A DNA stretch of 64,000 nucleotides from JAYODW01 sp038116745 (GTDB taxonomy: Bacteria; Pseudomonadota; Gammaproteobacteria; Ga0077536), in NCBI GenBank assembly GCA_038116745.1, contig JAYODW010000023.1, positions 1 to 64,000 of the forward strand, read 5' to 3'. Positions 22,683 through 31,654 of this stretch are shown piece by piece. The notes beneath the pieces are model-generated. The model saw only the letters and a program-made list of their open reading frames with translations. It had not been told where the DNA came from and did not search any database. The position numbers and the translations under genes are program-made. Position 1 is the first letter of the stretch; each line of letters starts with the position of its first letter.

Positions 22683-24668
22683 ATGTCTGTTTTCTCTTGC
22701 CTGAGGTCTGCAGCGACCACCGTTTTGCATCTCTTTTCTCGGCGCTTATCAGTGATGCTCGTCGGCGCGATGGCTGGCGCAGCGCACGCCGATGCACCGC
22801 CTGGCTATTACGACGCCGTCGACGAAACGTCTGCCCTGACGCTGCGCTCATCGCTGCACGAGATCATCGACGACCACCTCCGTTTCCCCTACACGTCGAC
22901 CGCCACCGATATCTGGGACATCATCAATGTGGCCGACGAGGACGCGCTGCAGCCCGGCAATATTCTTGACCTGTACCTGAACGCGAGCTACCCGAAGATT
23001 GCCGGCGGGACCGGCGCGTACAACCGCGAGCACAGCTGGCCCAAGAGCTACGGGTTCCCCAGCGATAACGCTGGTAACTACCCCTACACCGACGCGCATC
23101 ACCTGTTCGCTGCAGACGCGGGCTACAACAGTTCACGCAATAACCACCCGTTCCTCGACTGCGATGCAAGCTGTAACGAAAAAGTGACGCTTGCAACCAA
23201 TGGCCGCGGGGGTGGCAGCGGGATATACCCGGGTAACTCCAACTGGATGCGCGGCTCCAGCGGCAGTGAGGCCTGGCAGACCTGGGGCGGGCGACAGGGC
23301 GATGTCGCTAGGGCCCTGTTCTACATGGCAGTGCGCTATGAGGGCGGTCTGCATGGTGTAACAGGGCGCGAAGAGCCAGATCTTGAGCTGACGGATGACA
23401 TCCAGCTGATCGAGAGCTCCAACACCGGTGCCAACGAGGCGTTCGGCTACATGGGGATGCTGAGTCATCTGGTGCAATGGCACGCCAGCGACCCGGTCGA
23501 CGATCTTGAGCGCCGNNNNNNNNNNNNNNNNNNNNNNNNNNNNNNNNNNNNNNNNNNNNNNNNNNNNNNNNNNNNNNNNNNNNNNNNNNNNNNNNNNNNN
23601 NNNNNNNNNNNNNNNGCGAGCAGCGAACTTTTCAGCGGTTCTGGCACGGTCTCCGGCAGCTACCTCGATACGCAGGTCAGCGACGACCAGTATCAGCGCA
23701 TTGTCGAAGGGAGCAGTGGCGGTAAGCCAAGCAGGCGGACCAGCGTTGCGGAACACACCTGGCTGTTTCAGGTGGCGGGCGCAAAACAGGCGGAACTGAG
23801 CGCTGAGCTGGCGTTTGACGTGCAGTCTGATGACAGCCATTTCGTCATGGAGATCAGCGCTGACGGGAGCAGTTTCACCCCGGCGTTCTCTGTTCAGGCC
23901 TCACCTGTCGACCAGCTCTATACCCACAGTTTCAATACCGGCCCGGGCGGGACGCTCTATCTGCGGCTGGTCGACGCCGATCGGACGGCTGGTGCGCTCG
24001 GGTTTGACGAGGTGCGGGTGGACGCGCTGCGTGTAACTTACAGCGGCGACGGCGATGGCGACACAGTCGCGCCGGCCGCACCGCAGAGTCTGCTCGCGGT
24101 GGCCACCGACGGACGAGTGGCGCTCAGCTGGGCGGACAACTCGGAGCCGGATCTGGCGGGTTACATCGCCTATCGCGCGGGCGCCGCCAGCGGGCCATTC
24201 GACCCTCTGACGGCAGGACTTCTGACCGCGCCTGAATATGTCGACCACACCGCGGAGAACGGGGTGCTCTACCACTATGCCGTGGCGGCTGTGGATGGCG
24301 CAGGCAACGAGAGTGCTCTCAGCGCGGTCATTCAGGCAACCCCGGAGGCGGGTCCGGCGACGGGAACGTTCAGCATCGGCTCGATTGAGCTCAGCGGAGG
24401 AGGTCGTAAATGGATCAAGGTTTCCGCGCTCGTCACCGTGGTCGATGCAGGGGGAGAGGCAGTCGCCGGTGCGGTGGTTACGGGCAGTTTCGGTGGCGAC
24501 CTGAGCGAGACGGTGCAGGGCACGAGCGATAGCGCTGGTGTCATCACGTTTTCGTCGGGTGAGCGCCTGAGTCCCCCGGTTTCGGCGACATTCTGTGTTG
24601 AAAGCGCGGCGGCGGCCGGGCTGGTATTTCAGGGTGACGAAGGGAACTGCGCCAGCGGTGTGTTCTGA
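22683..24668 (+). CDS. Exported endonuclease I family protein with C-terminal FN3 domain, interrupted by an assembly gap
   Basis: The N-terminal part has a signal peptide (cleavage near AHA-DA, residue 37) and the endonuclease I (Vvn/EndA) core: YNREHSWPKS with the catalytic Glu116-His117 and TDAHHLFAADAGYNSSRNN across residues 136-154. A run of 100 N interrupts the gene before the conserved C-terminal nuclease strand. After the gap the same frame continues with a beta domain, a fibronectin type III domain (VAPAAPQSLLAVATDGRV... about 24070-24350) and a final Ig-like domain with two cysteines. Members of this family secrete a periplasmic or extracellular non-specific nuclease. The two halves are assumed to be one gene because the frame and domain order agree, but N count is arbitrary. 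A terminator follows the stop. Its position before a T2SS operon suggests T2SS export. Confidence 0.78.
   Translation: MSVFSCLRSAATTVLHLFSRRLSVMLVGAMAGAAHADAPPGYYDAVDETSALTLRSSLHEIIDDHLRFPYTSTATDIWDIINVADEDALQPGNILDLYLNASYPKIAGGTGAYNREHSWPKSYGFPSDNAGNYPYTDAHHLFAADAGYNSSRNNHPFLDCDASCNEKVTLATNGRGGGSGIYPGNSNWMRGSSGSEAWQTWGGRQGDVARALFYMAVRYEGGLHGVTGREEPDLELTDDIQLIESSNTGANEAFGYMGMLSHLVQWHASDPVDDLERXXXXXXXXXXXXXXXXXXXXXXXXXXXXXXXXXXASSELFSGSGTVSGSYLDTQVSDDQYQRIVEGSSGGKPSRRTSVAEHTWLFQVAGAKQAELSAELAFDVQSDDSHFVMEISADGSSFTPAFSVQASPVDQLYTHSFNTGPGGTLYLRLVDADRTAGALGFDEVRVDALRVTYSGDGDGDTVAPAAPQSLLAVATDGRVALSWADNSEPDLAGYIAYRAGAASGPFDPLTAGLLTAPEYVDHTAENGVLYHYAVAAVDGAGNESALSAVIQATPEAGPATGTFSIGSIELSGGGRKWIKVSALVTVVDAGGEAVAGAVVTGSFGGDLSETVQGTSDSAGVITFSSGERLSPPVSATFCVESAAAAGLVFQGDEGNCASGVF
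23516..23615. other. Scaffold gap of exactly 100 N
   Basis: One hundred unknown bases, the standard placeholder for a gap of unknown length. It falls inside the endonuclease I gene. Any protein read across it has the wrong length and may combine two genes. Confidence 0.99.
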
Positions 24669-24697
24669 ATACACCGGATGCGCGTTGTATTTTTTTT
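24668..24697 (+). terminator. Rho-independent terminator after the endonuclease gene
   Basis: AATACA (24668-24673) pairs with TGTATT (24686-24691) and is followed by a run of T to 24697. The stem overlaps the last base of the stop codon. This is the best U-tract terminator in the window. Confidence 0.6.
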
Positions 24698-24784
24698 CGC
24701 AATTTTGTGAACGGGTTCAGGTTTTCGAGTAGCCGACCGTTATAGGTTGGGTGAGAGATGGACGACAAAGTCGAGGAAGATGCG

Positions 24785-27247
24785 GTGACGAATAATGTGC
24801 TCAAACCCGCGACCCTGCTCTTTCTGGGGTCACTATTTATAGTCAGCAGCGCAGCTGCGGTCGATGTGACGACCCTTCAGCGCACCCCCGACGTGCTTGA
24901 TCGCGTAGCTGGCCAGGTGCTCGGTGCGGACAATCCCGCGCTCCTGCGCGCGTTCGGGCTCGGCCCCGGGGAGGGGCTGGCAACCATCCGTTCAACCACG
25001 CGGTCAAACGGCAACAGCGTGACCCGGTACCGACAGACCTGGCGCGGCGTACCGGTGTGGGGCCGTCAGCTCATCGTCGAACGCGCAGCGGATGGGGGCG
25101 TTCATGAGCTTCGTGGCCGCCTGATCCAGGGAATCGGTCAAGATGTCCGCAGTCCGGATCCCGCGTTTGCTCGCGATGCCGCAGTCGACGCGGTTAAAAA
25201 CGTCGTTGTAGATAGCTATGCCGGGCAACCCGTAGAGATTGCCCGCGAGAAAGCAGAGCTGGTGGTGTTCGTGTCAGATAACAACCTGGCTTCGCTCGCT
25301 TATGCCGTTGAACTGCTGGCGGACAGGGTCGGGGGCGGTGCGCCGAGCCGCCCGATTCACCTCATCGATGCGAATAGCGGGGCGACCCTGTTGAGTTATG
25401 ACGCCTTGGCGCACCAGAGCGCACCATGTACTGACCCATGCACTTTGCTCGATGAAACCGGTCTCGCTGGCTCGCAGCAGACTCGTGGTAAGAATGCCGC
25501 GCCTGCCGACTTTCTTCAGTTCAGTTTCACCACGCCAGGGGTTCCGCTGAACTCTGATCTGACGGTCAGCCTGTCGGGAGGCTCCGGGGATGCAGATCTC
25601 TATGTGAGGAAGGGAAGTCCTCCCACGACCAGTAGCTACGACTGTCGTCCTTATCAGAATGGCAACAATGAGGTCTGTAATCTCAAGGCCGGAAGCTACG
25701 AGACCTGGTACGTGGGTGTTTACGCCTACGGCAGCTTCAGCGATGTCTCGCTAAGGGCCACGATCAAGGCACCTGTCCTTCTTCAGATCATTGGAAACGG
25801 CCCCGGCGGAAACGAAAAAACGGGAGTTTATTACTACGGACCCGAAGGTTCCGGGGCGGACTTCGGAGCGCTCGATCTGACGATTGCGAACAACACCTGC
25901 ACGATGAGCAACGTGAAGGTCAAAACCGTTGATCTAAACAATGGCACCAGCGGCTCCAGCGCCTACAGTTACGCCGACGACGGCAGCTGCTACCAGGCAG
26001 CTGACCCGGCCAATGGGGCATACAGTCCTCTGAACGATGCTCATTACTTCGGAGGCGTTGTGTTCGACATGTTCGAGAGCTATCTAGGCGTGGCGCCGCT
26101 GAGTTTTCAACTCACGATGCGTGTCCACTATGGCGTGGATTACGAAAACGCTTTCTGGGACGGGAGCCAGATGACGTTTGGCGACGGCAAGAGCTACTTT
26201 TACCCGCTGGTCAGTCTCGATATTTCCGCGCATGAAGTCAGTCATGGCTTTACCGAGCAGAACTCCAACCTGATCTACTCGGACCAGTCCGGCGGCATGA
26301 ACGAAGCGTTTTCCGACATCGCGGGCGAGGCTGCGGAGTATTTCATGCGCGGAGCCGCGGATTTTCTGGTCGGTGCCGAAATCTTCAAAGCGGCCGGCGC
26401 CTTGCGCTATATGAACGAGCCGACGCTCGATGGTACTTCCATCGATCATGTCAGTGATTACTACAAAGGTATGGATGTGCACTACTCCAGCGGGGTTTTC
26501 AACAAGGCCTTCTATGAGCTCGCAGCGACCCAGGGCTACGGTGTGGAAAAAGCGTTCAAGGCGTTTGCCTGGGCTAATCAGAACTGTTGGGTGGCCGACA
26601 GCACGTTTCAAGAGGGTGCGCAGTGCGTGCTCGCTGAAGTGCTGGCTCAGGACGATGACCTGGGCTACCCGCCTGCGGCCGTAGTTGCCGCTTTCGAAGT
26701 TGTTGGCATCTCTCTGACTCTGCCCGAGCCGCCGTCCGCTCCGGCGCTTCAGGCAATCGAGGTCGTGAGCTTTGAGCGAATTGACCTGGCGTGGTCGGAC
26801 GTCACTAACGAGTCGGGCTATGTCATCGAGCGTGCAGCTAATGGTGGTGCCTACGCTTCACTGGCCAGCGTGGGCGCCGGGGTCACATCCTACAGCGACA
26901 CGGGGCTCACGCCGCTGACGTCCTATGACTATCGCGTCTCTGCTTTTAACGATTACGGCAGCTCGGCGATGTCGAACACGCTTTCGGGCGCAACCCCCGA
27001 ACAACCTCCGGCGGCACCGATTACGCTCCAGATCGATGAAGTCGGCAAGTCCAAGGGCTACAACTACGTTCTGCTGTCGTGGTCACCTGCAGGCGCGGGG
27101 GATCAGTTGTCGGTGGACGGCGCTGAATTCGCCGACGTTCCCAGCGGCACCTATCTGGATGAGACAGGTTTGAAAGGCGGCATGACCCGGACCTATCAGA
27201 TCTGTAACGCAGGTGCCTGCTCTGACATTGTCACCGTCATCTGGTAA
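24785..27247 (+). CDS. Vibriolysin-like M4 metalloprotease with an internal PPC domain and C-terminal FN3
   Basis: An 820-residue exported zinc protease. Order: signal peptide (to about residue 27, SSAAA-VDV), FTP/PepSY prodomain (to about 215), a PPC (pre-peptidase C-terminal) beta domain at about 235-330 with FLQFSF and DADLYVRKGSPPT and cysteines, then the catalytic domain (from IGNGPGGNEKTG) with zinc motif HEVSH (His483, Glu484, His487), third ligand region GGMNEAFSD (Glu507) and HYSSGVFNKAFY, an FN3 domain and a final beta domain with two cysteines. The catalytic domain is very close to vibriolysin. GTG 24785 has GAGGAAG 5 bp upstream and yields a clean signal peptide; ATG 24758 would add nine charged residues. 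Such proteases are classic T2SS substrates and the T2SS operon starts 129 bp downstream. Confidence 0.93.
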   Translation: MTNNVLKPATLLFLGSLFIVSSAAAVDVTTLQRTPDVLDRVAGQVLGADNPALLRAFGLGPGEGLATIRSTTRSNGNSVTRYRQTWRGVPVWGRQLIVERAADGGVHELRGRLIQGIGQDVRSPDPAFARDAAVDAVKNVVVDSYAGQPVEIAREKAELVVFVSDNNLASLAYAVELLADRVGGGAPSRPIHLIDANSGATLLSYDALAHQSAPCTDPCTLLDETGLAGSQQTRGKNAAPADFLQFSFTTPGVPLNSDLTVSLSGGSGDADLYVRKGSPPTTSSYDCRPYQNGNNEVCNLKAGSYETWYVGVYAYGSFSDVSLRATIKAPVLLQIIGNGPGGNEKTGVYYYGPEGSGADFGALDLTIANNTCTMSNVKVKTVDLNNGTSGSSAYSYADDGSCYQAADPANGAYSPLNDAHYFGGVVFDMFESYLGVAPLSFQLTMRVHYGVDYENAFWDGSQMTFGDGKSYFYPLVSLDISAHEVSHGFTEQNSNLIYSDQSGGMNEAFSDIAGEAAEYFMRGAADFLVGAEIFKAAGALRYMNEPTLDGTSIDHVSDYYKGMDVHYSSGVFNKAFYELAATQGYGVEKAFKAFAWANQNCWVADSTFQEGAQCVLAEVLAQDDDLGYPPAAVVAAFEVVGISLTLPEPPSAPALQAIEVVSFERIDLAWSDVTNESGYVIERAANGGAYASLASVGAGVTSYSDTGLTPLTSYDYRVSAFNDYGSSAMSNTLSGATPEQPPAAPITLQIDEVGKSKGYNYVLLSWSPAGAGDQLSVDGAEFADVPSGTYLDETGLKGGMTRTYQICNAGACSDIVTVIW

Positions 27248-27260
27248 GCCGATAACAACG

Positions 27261-27288
27261 CAAAGACCGGCGCGTAGGTCGGTCTTTG
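27261..27288 (+). terminator. Hairpin terminator between the protease and gspE
   Basis: CAAAGACCG (27261-27269) pairs perfectly with CGGTCTTTG (27280-27288), 14 bp after the protease stop, followed by TT. The long stem separates the protease transcript from the T2SS operon. Confidence 0.65.
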
Positions 27289-27376
27289 TTGGATTCAGAG
27301 CCTGCTCGTAGCCGTCATGGATTCGCCATGACGTTGTGCTTAAATGCACTGAAGATCAGCCTGCAAGGCACGCACT

Positions 27377-29113
27377 TTGAATGCCGTTACCCACAGCCCT
27401 GCTTTGCGCTCGACATCATTCGCTGACGCGGGGCCGGATGCGCTGCTTGAAGCACTCAGAAGTGCCGGGGTCATCGCCCCGAACAGCCTGCCCAGGGTGC
27501 GCGAAGCGCTCGTTCATGGGGGCACGCCGCTGCTCCGGACGCTGGGGACGCTGTCGGGCGACCAGCCCGGCCTTGTCGCGAACATCCTTGCGCAACATTT
27601 TTCACTGGCCCGGCTGGACGAGGCAGCAGTGCAGGTTTTCGACCTTGAAAGCCGACGTCTGTCGCTCAAGTTCCTGAAATCCTCGCAGAGCCTGCCGGTC
27701 ACAGAAGCTGACGACCATACGGTGGTGGCGGCGCTGGATCCGACGGACCCCTATGTTGCTGAGGCCTGGCGGATGGCGCTTGGCCGGCCGGTCCAGCTGG
27801 TGGTTGCGACACCGATAGAAATCGAGCGTGTGCTCGAGCGCCTGTACGAAAACGGTGACGACGAAGCGCTTGATGAACTCGTCGAGGCGATCGATGACGA
27901 CGGCTCCGAGGAGTCGGTTCAGCGATTACTGAACCTGGCGAGCGAGACGCCTGTGGTGCGCATGGTAAATGCGCTGATCAGCCGGGCTATCGACTCGCGG
28001 GCCTCAGACATACACATTGAACCGTTTGATGGCCGACTGGTGGTGCGGTATCGCATCGACGGTGTGCTGAAGAATGTCGATGCACCGCCTGCGCGTTCGA
28101 CGGCGGCGGTGACCTCGCGCATCAAGATCATGGCTAAGCTGGATATCGCTGAGCGACGCCTGCCTCAGGACGGTCGCATGCAGGTGCGGGTCCAGGGCAA
28201 AACCATCGAGCTCCGCGTATCGACGATTCCGACCATGCATGGCGAGAGCGTGGTGTTGCGAATTCTGGACAAGGAAAACCTGCCGCTTGATTTCGAGGCG
28301 CTGGGCTTTGAAGGTGACGCCGCTGCGCAGTTCCACGAGGCGCTGTCTCAGCCGCATGGCATCCTGCTCGTAACCGGGCCGACCGGCAGCGGCAAAACGA
28401 CGACTCTGTACGCGGCCCTGCATCGGCTAAATCATCCGGAGCGCAAGATCGTGACGGTTGAAGATCCGGTTGAGTATCAGCTGGCGGGGATCAACCAGAT
28501 TCAGGTCAAACCGCAGATTGATCTCAACTTTGCCAGCGCGCTGCGCTCAATCGTGCGCCAGGATCCGGACATCATCATGATTGGCGAAATGCGTGACCGC
28601 GAAACCGCGTCGATCGCTGTGCAGTCTGCCCTGACCGGCCATCTGGTGTTGTCCACCCTGCATACCAATGATGCGGGCAGCAGTATCACCCGGCTGCTGG
28701 ATATGGGTGTGGCCGATTATCTGCTGACGTCGACGGTTCGCGGCGTTATCGCGCAGCGTCTGGTGCGGACCCTGTGCATGCACTGCCGGGTCCCGAGCGA
28801 GCCCGCCAGGGGGGCGGTCGATGCGCTCGACCTGCCGCGGCTGCGTGAAGAAGCAGCTGGTGCAGCGCTGCACGAGGCCAGCGGCTGCGAGCGCTGCGCG
28901 CAAACCGGCTTTTCAGGGCGCACGGTCATTTTCGAATTCCTGCCTATGACCGATACCCTGAAGCGCCTGATCCTCGATCGGAAGGATGGACGGGCGTTAC
29001 AGGAAGCCGCGTGTCAGGCGGGGATGCGTAGCATGTTCGAAGACGGGATCTCCAAGGCGCTGCGCGGGATCACGACGCTCGACGAGGTATTGCGCGTCAC
29101 CGAGGAGAGTTGA
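27377..29113 (+). CDS. gspE: T2SS assembly ATPase GspE
   Basis: A 578-residue cytoplasmic ATPase that powers the type II secretion pseudopilus. N1E domain at the start, then the CTE ATPase core: Walker A GPTGSGKTT at residues 334-342, Asp box and IIMIGEMRDRETA (Walker B and arm), His box, and the tetracysteine zinc subdomain (CMHC ... CERC) near the C-terminus. TTG 27377 is the only start that keeps a full N-terminus, preceded by a weak AAGGCA; start is therefore uncertain. First gene of an eleven-gene operon in the Xanthomonas xps order; GspF starts 2 bp after the stop. Confidence 0.95.
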   Translation: MNAVTHSPALRSTSFADAGPDALLEALRSAGVIAPNSLPRVREALVHGGTPLLRTLGTLSGDQPGLVANILAQHFSLARLDEAAVQVFDLESRRLSLKFLKSSQSLPVTEADDHTVVAALDPTDPYVAEAWRMALGRPVQLVVATPIEIERVLERLYENGDDEALDELVEAIDDDGSEESVQRLLNLASETPVVRMVNALISRAIDSRASDIHIEPFDGRLVVRYRIDGVLKNVDAPPARSTAAVTSRIKIMAKLDIAERRLPQDGRMQVRVQGKTIELRVSTIPTMHGESVVLRILDKENLPLDFEALGFEGDAAAQFHEALSQPHGILLVTGPTGSGKTTTLYAALHRLNHPERKIVTVEDPVEYQLAGINQIQVKPQIDLNFASALRSIVRQDPDIIMIGEMRDRETASIAVQSALTGHLVLSTLHTNDAGSSITRLLDMGVADYLLTSTVRGVIAQRLVRTLCMHCRVPSEPARGAVDALDLPRLREEAAGAALHEASGCERCAQTGFSGRTVIFEFLPMTDTLKRLILDRKDGRALQEAACQAGMRSMFEDGISKALRGITTLDEVLRVTEES

Positions 29114-29115
29114 GC

Positions 29116-30327
29116 ATGACCCTGTTCAGCTACGAGGCGGTTGACCGCGCCGGTGCGAGCCTCGCCGGCGAGATTGAAGCGGATTCGGCGGAGCTCGCCG
29201 TTTCGCAGCTGCAGGAACGCGGCCTTTATCCAGTGTCTGTCGAAAAGCGCTCGCGCCGCGCCGGGCGGGCGCTCAAGCTGCAGCGCGCAGGTCTGACCTG
29301 GCGCAAGGAGACTGAATTCCTGACCGCGCAGCTCGCGACTCTCCTCGATGCGGGCCTCGCGCTTGACGATGCTCTTGGGGCATTGGAACGGATGCAGCGC
29401 AAACCGGCGCTCAAGCGCCTCGTCCAGCAGCTGCTGAGCGAGGTGCAGGCGGGACGCCCGCTATCTGAGGCGCTGGCGCGTAGCGAAGGTTCCTTCTCAC
29501 CTTTCTACATCAACATGGTGAAGGCCGGCGAAGCTTCGGGCACTCTGTCAGAAGCGCTGGCCAGGCTGGCGGCCTATCTTGAGCGTTCCCGTGAAGTCAT
29601 CAACGGGATCCTCTCCGCGCTGGCTTACCCGGCAGTTCTGGTTATCGTAGCGGGCGCATCTTTGCTGGTGCTGCTGACCTTCGTTGTGCCACGTTTCAAA
29701 CCGCTGTTTGATGATCTCGGCGCGACCTTGCCCTGGTCGACGACAGTGGTCATCAGCGTCGCTGAAGGGTTGCAGAACTACTGGTGGCTGGGGGTTCTCG
29801 GGATCGTCGGGCTGCCGTTCGCCGTGCGTCACTGGCTCAGCGATGCAGCGCGAAAACGCCGCACGGACGCGCTGTTGCTCCGTCTGCCGATTCTCGGGGC
29901 TTTGTTTCGCAGTGTGGAGACGGCTCGCTTCAGTCGCTCCATCGGCATCCTGCTGAGTAACGGCGTGCCGCTGCTCAGCGCGCTGAAAATTGTGCAGGAC
30001 TCGATGGGTAATCTCGTCATGCGGGAAGCGGTCGGTGTGATTGAATCGAGTCTGTCTCAGGGTCGTGGACTCGCGCAGCCGATGGCCGCCTCCGAGCGAT
30101 TTCCGGATCTCGCGGTGCAGCTTGTCCGCGTTGGCGAGGAATCCGGTGCGCTCGGGGCGATGTTGTCCAAGATCGCGGATATCTATGAGCAGGATGTCGA
30201 GCGCGGGATCAAGCGGCTTCTGACCATCCTGGAGCCGGTCCTGATCCTCCTTATGGGTGTGGTGGTCGGCGGTATCATCGTGTCTATTCTGCTTGCGGTA
30301 CTCGGGTTGAATGAAATCGTGGCCTGA
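29116..30327 (+). CDS. gspF: T2SS inner-membrane platform protein GspF
   Basis: A 403-residue polytopic protein with two GspF cytoplasmic domains and three transmembrane helices (about positions 170-195, 220-240 and the C-terminal LLMGVVVGGIIVSILLAVLG). It contains FLTAQLATLLDAGLALDDAL and FSRSIGILLSNGVPLLSAL, the repeated family motifs. It links the GspE ATPase to pseudopilus assembly. ATG 29116 has GAGGAGAG 6 bp before it; TTG 29110 lies upstream within the gspE stop region and is rejected. Confidence 0.95.
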   Translation: MTLFSYEAVDRAGASLAGEIEADSAELAVSQLQERGLYPVSVEKRSRRAGRALKLQRAGLTWRKETEFLTAQLATLLDAGLALDDALGALERMQRKPALKRLVQQLLSEVQAGRPLSEALARSEGSFSPFYINMVKAGEASGTLSEALARLAAYLERSREVINGILSALAYPAVLVIVAGASLLVLLTFVVPRFKPLFDDLGATLPWSTTVVISVAEGLQNYWWLGVLGIVGLPFAVRHWLSDAARKRRTDALLLRLPILGALFRSVETARFSRSIGILLSNGVPLLSALKIVQDSMGNLVMREAVGVIESSLSQGRGLAQPMAASERFPDLAVQLVRVGEESGALGAMLSKIADIYEQDVERGIKRLLTILEPVLILLMGVVVGGIIVSILLAVLGLNEIVA

Positions 30328-30355
30328 AGGCCATCAAGGAGTAGAAAGCAACGTT

Positions 30356-30784
30356 ATGTTCTGTTCGCACAAACCCCGGAGCCGGGGCTTCACCATGATC
30401 GAACTGCTCGTCGTGCTGGTTATTCTGGCCTTGCTTGGCGGGATCGTAGGACCGCGCGTAGTCCAGCACCTCGGCCGGGCCAAGTCGGATGCGGCACGCC
30501 TGCAGATTGAGGATCTCAGTGCTGCGCTGGAGGTTTACTACCTTGAAAACGGCAGCTACCCGACGAGCAGCGAGGGTCTCGACGCGCTGGTCAGGCAGCC
30601 CCAGTCGGCGAAGAACTGGAACGGCCCCTACTTAAGGAAGACGAAGATCCCGGATGACCCGTGGGGACGGCCCTATGAGTACGTTTCGCCCGGAGACCAC
30701 GGGGCGTTTGATCTCTTCACCCTGGGAGCGGACAACGCGTCCGGCGGTGAAAAAGATGACCGCGATATCCTCAGTTGGGAGTAG
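30356..30784 (+). CDS. gspG: T2SS major pseudopilin GspG
   Basis: A 142-residue pseudopilin. The leader RSRG is cut before FTMIELLVVLVILALL, with Glu at +5, the type IV prepilin peptidase signature. The C-terminal part has the GspG calcium-loop pattern (GPYLRKTKIPDDPWGRPY and GADNASGGEKDDRDI). ATG 30356 follows AAGGAG by 14 bp, a long spacing, but the upstream frame start at 30311 is improbable. No prepilin peptidase (gspO) lies in the window, so pilD elsewhere must process it. Confidence 0.95.
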   Translation: MFCSHKPRSRGFTMIELLVVLVILALLGGIVGPRVVQHLGRAKSDAARLQIEDLSAALEVYYLENGSYPTSSEGLDALVRQPQSAKNWNGPYLRKTKIPDDPWGRPYEYVSPGDHGAFDLFTLGADNASGGEKDDRDILSWE

Positions 30785-31235
30785 CCGAACCGTCGGCCGC
30801 CGAGAGGTGGCCGGCTTCACGCTGATCGAGCTGCTGGTGGTGCTGGCCATCGGCGTGGTCGCGCTGGCCACGGTCAGCGTGCAGGTAGGCAGTTCCCTTG
30901 AGGGCAGCCGCTTCCGTAGTTCTGTGCGTGCGCTCGCAACCGCGCTTAAGCAGGCGCACAGCGCCGCGGTCATGACGCAGGACGAAGTGGTCCTGCAGGT
31001 GGACACCGAAGCGCGCACCTTCGAGTTGGAAGAGGGGCGCTCCCACGCGCTCGAGCCGGCAACGATGGAAATCGAGATGACCGTGGCTGAGCAGGAGGTT
31101 GAAGGCTCCAGGGCAGGGATCCGCTTTTATGGTGACGGCAGCGCGACGGGCGGTCGGATAGCGCTACGACTCGCGCAGCGTGAAGCGGTGATTGATGTTG
31201 ACTGGCTCACTGGTCTGGTGGAGATCCAGCCCTGA
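30756..31235 (+). CDS. gspH: T2SS minor pseudopilin GspH
   Basis: A 159-residue minor pseudopilin with a 20-residue leader ending in VAG before FTLIELLVVLAIGVVAL (Glu at +5). The mature part has the GspH/FimT-like layout (SAAVMTQDEVVLQVD, GIRFYGDGSATGGRI). ATG 30756 is preceded by GGTGAAAAAG and gives a 29-bp overlap with gspG in another frame; the longer frame from 30654 is a spurious extension. It is a tip-complex pseudopilin with GspI, J and K. Confidence 0.9.
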   Translation: MTAISSVGSSRTVGRREVAGFTLIELLVVLAIGVVALATVSVQVGSSLEGSRFRSSVRALATALKQAHSAAVMTQDEVVLQVDTEARTFELEEGRSHALEPATMEIEMTVAEQEVEGSRAGIRFYGDGSATGGRIALRLAQREAVIDVDWLTGLVEIQP

Positions 31236-31240
31236 GTCGG

Positions 31241-31654
31241 GTGCGCTGCAGTCGCGGTTTTACCCTGATTGAGGTTGTTGTCGCGTTTGCCGTTGCCGGC
31301 CTCGTGGTGACGCTGCTCAGTCAGGTGGTGACGGCGGCCAGCCGCAACGCGGCCCGCGTGCGGGATTTCGAGGCAGCGCTGCTGGTCGCAGAATCGACGC
31401 TCGATCGGGCACCTTTCATTGCCACAGAGCAGTCCGAGGGAAAAGACGGGCGTTATGCCTGGGTCATCGACTGGAGCGAATTTGAGTCATCGGCGGCGGA
31501 CAGCGCGGACGCTGGCGCGGAGCTTGCGCCCTCGATGCTGATGCGCGTGACGGTGACAGTCAGCTGGGAGACCGGCGCGGGTAGCCGCCAGCAGGTTGCG
31601 ATCGAACGTCTCATGCCGCGACCCGCATGGGCGCAGGACGGAGCTGACCTGTGA
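31241..31654 (+). CDS. gspI: T2SS minor pseudopilin GspI
   Basis: A 137-residue pseudopilin starting at GTG 31241, 5 bp after the gspH stop. A very short leader MRCSRG precedes FTLIEVVVAFAVAGLVV (Glu +5). The rest is a short beta-rich tail ending with MLMRVTVTVSWETG. GspI nucleates the tip complex and binds J and K. Its stop overlaps the gspJ start as GTGA. Confidence 0.9.
   Translation: MRCSRGFTLIEVVVAFAVAGLVVTLLSQVVTAASRNAARVRDFEAALLVAESTLDRAPFIATEQSEGKDGRYAWVIDWSEFESSAADSADAGAELAPSMLMRVTVTVSWETGAGSRQQVAIERLMPRPAWAQDGADL

Noticed and set aside
22683..24668. Treating the endonuclease frame across the N run as proof of a single gene
   Set aside because: 100 N is an arbitrary placeholder, so frame agreement over it is not evidence of continuity; reported with reduced confidence.
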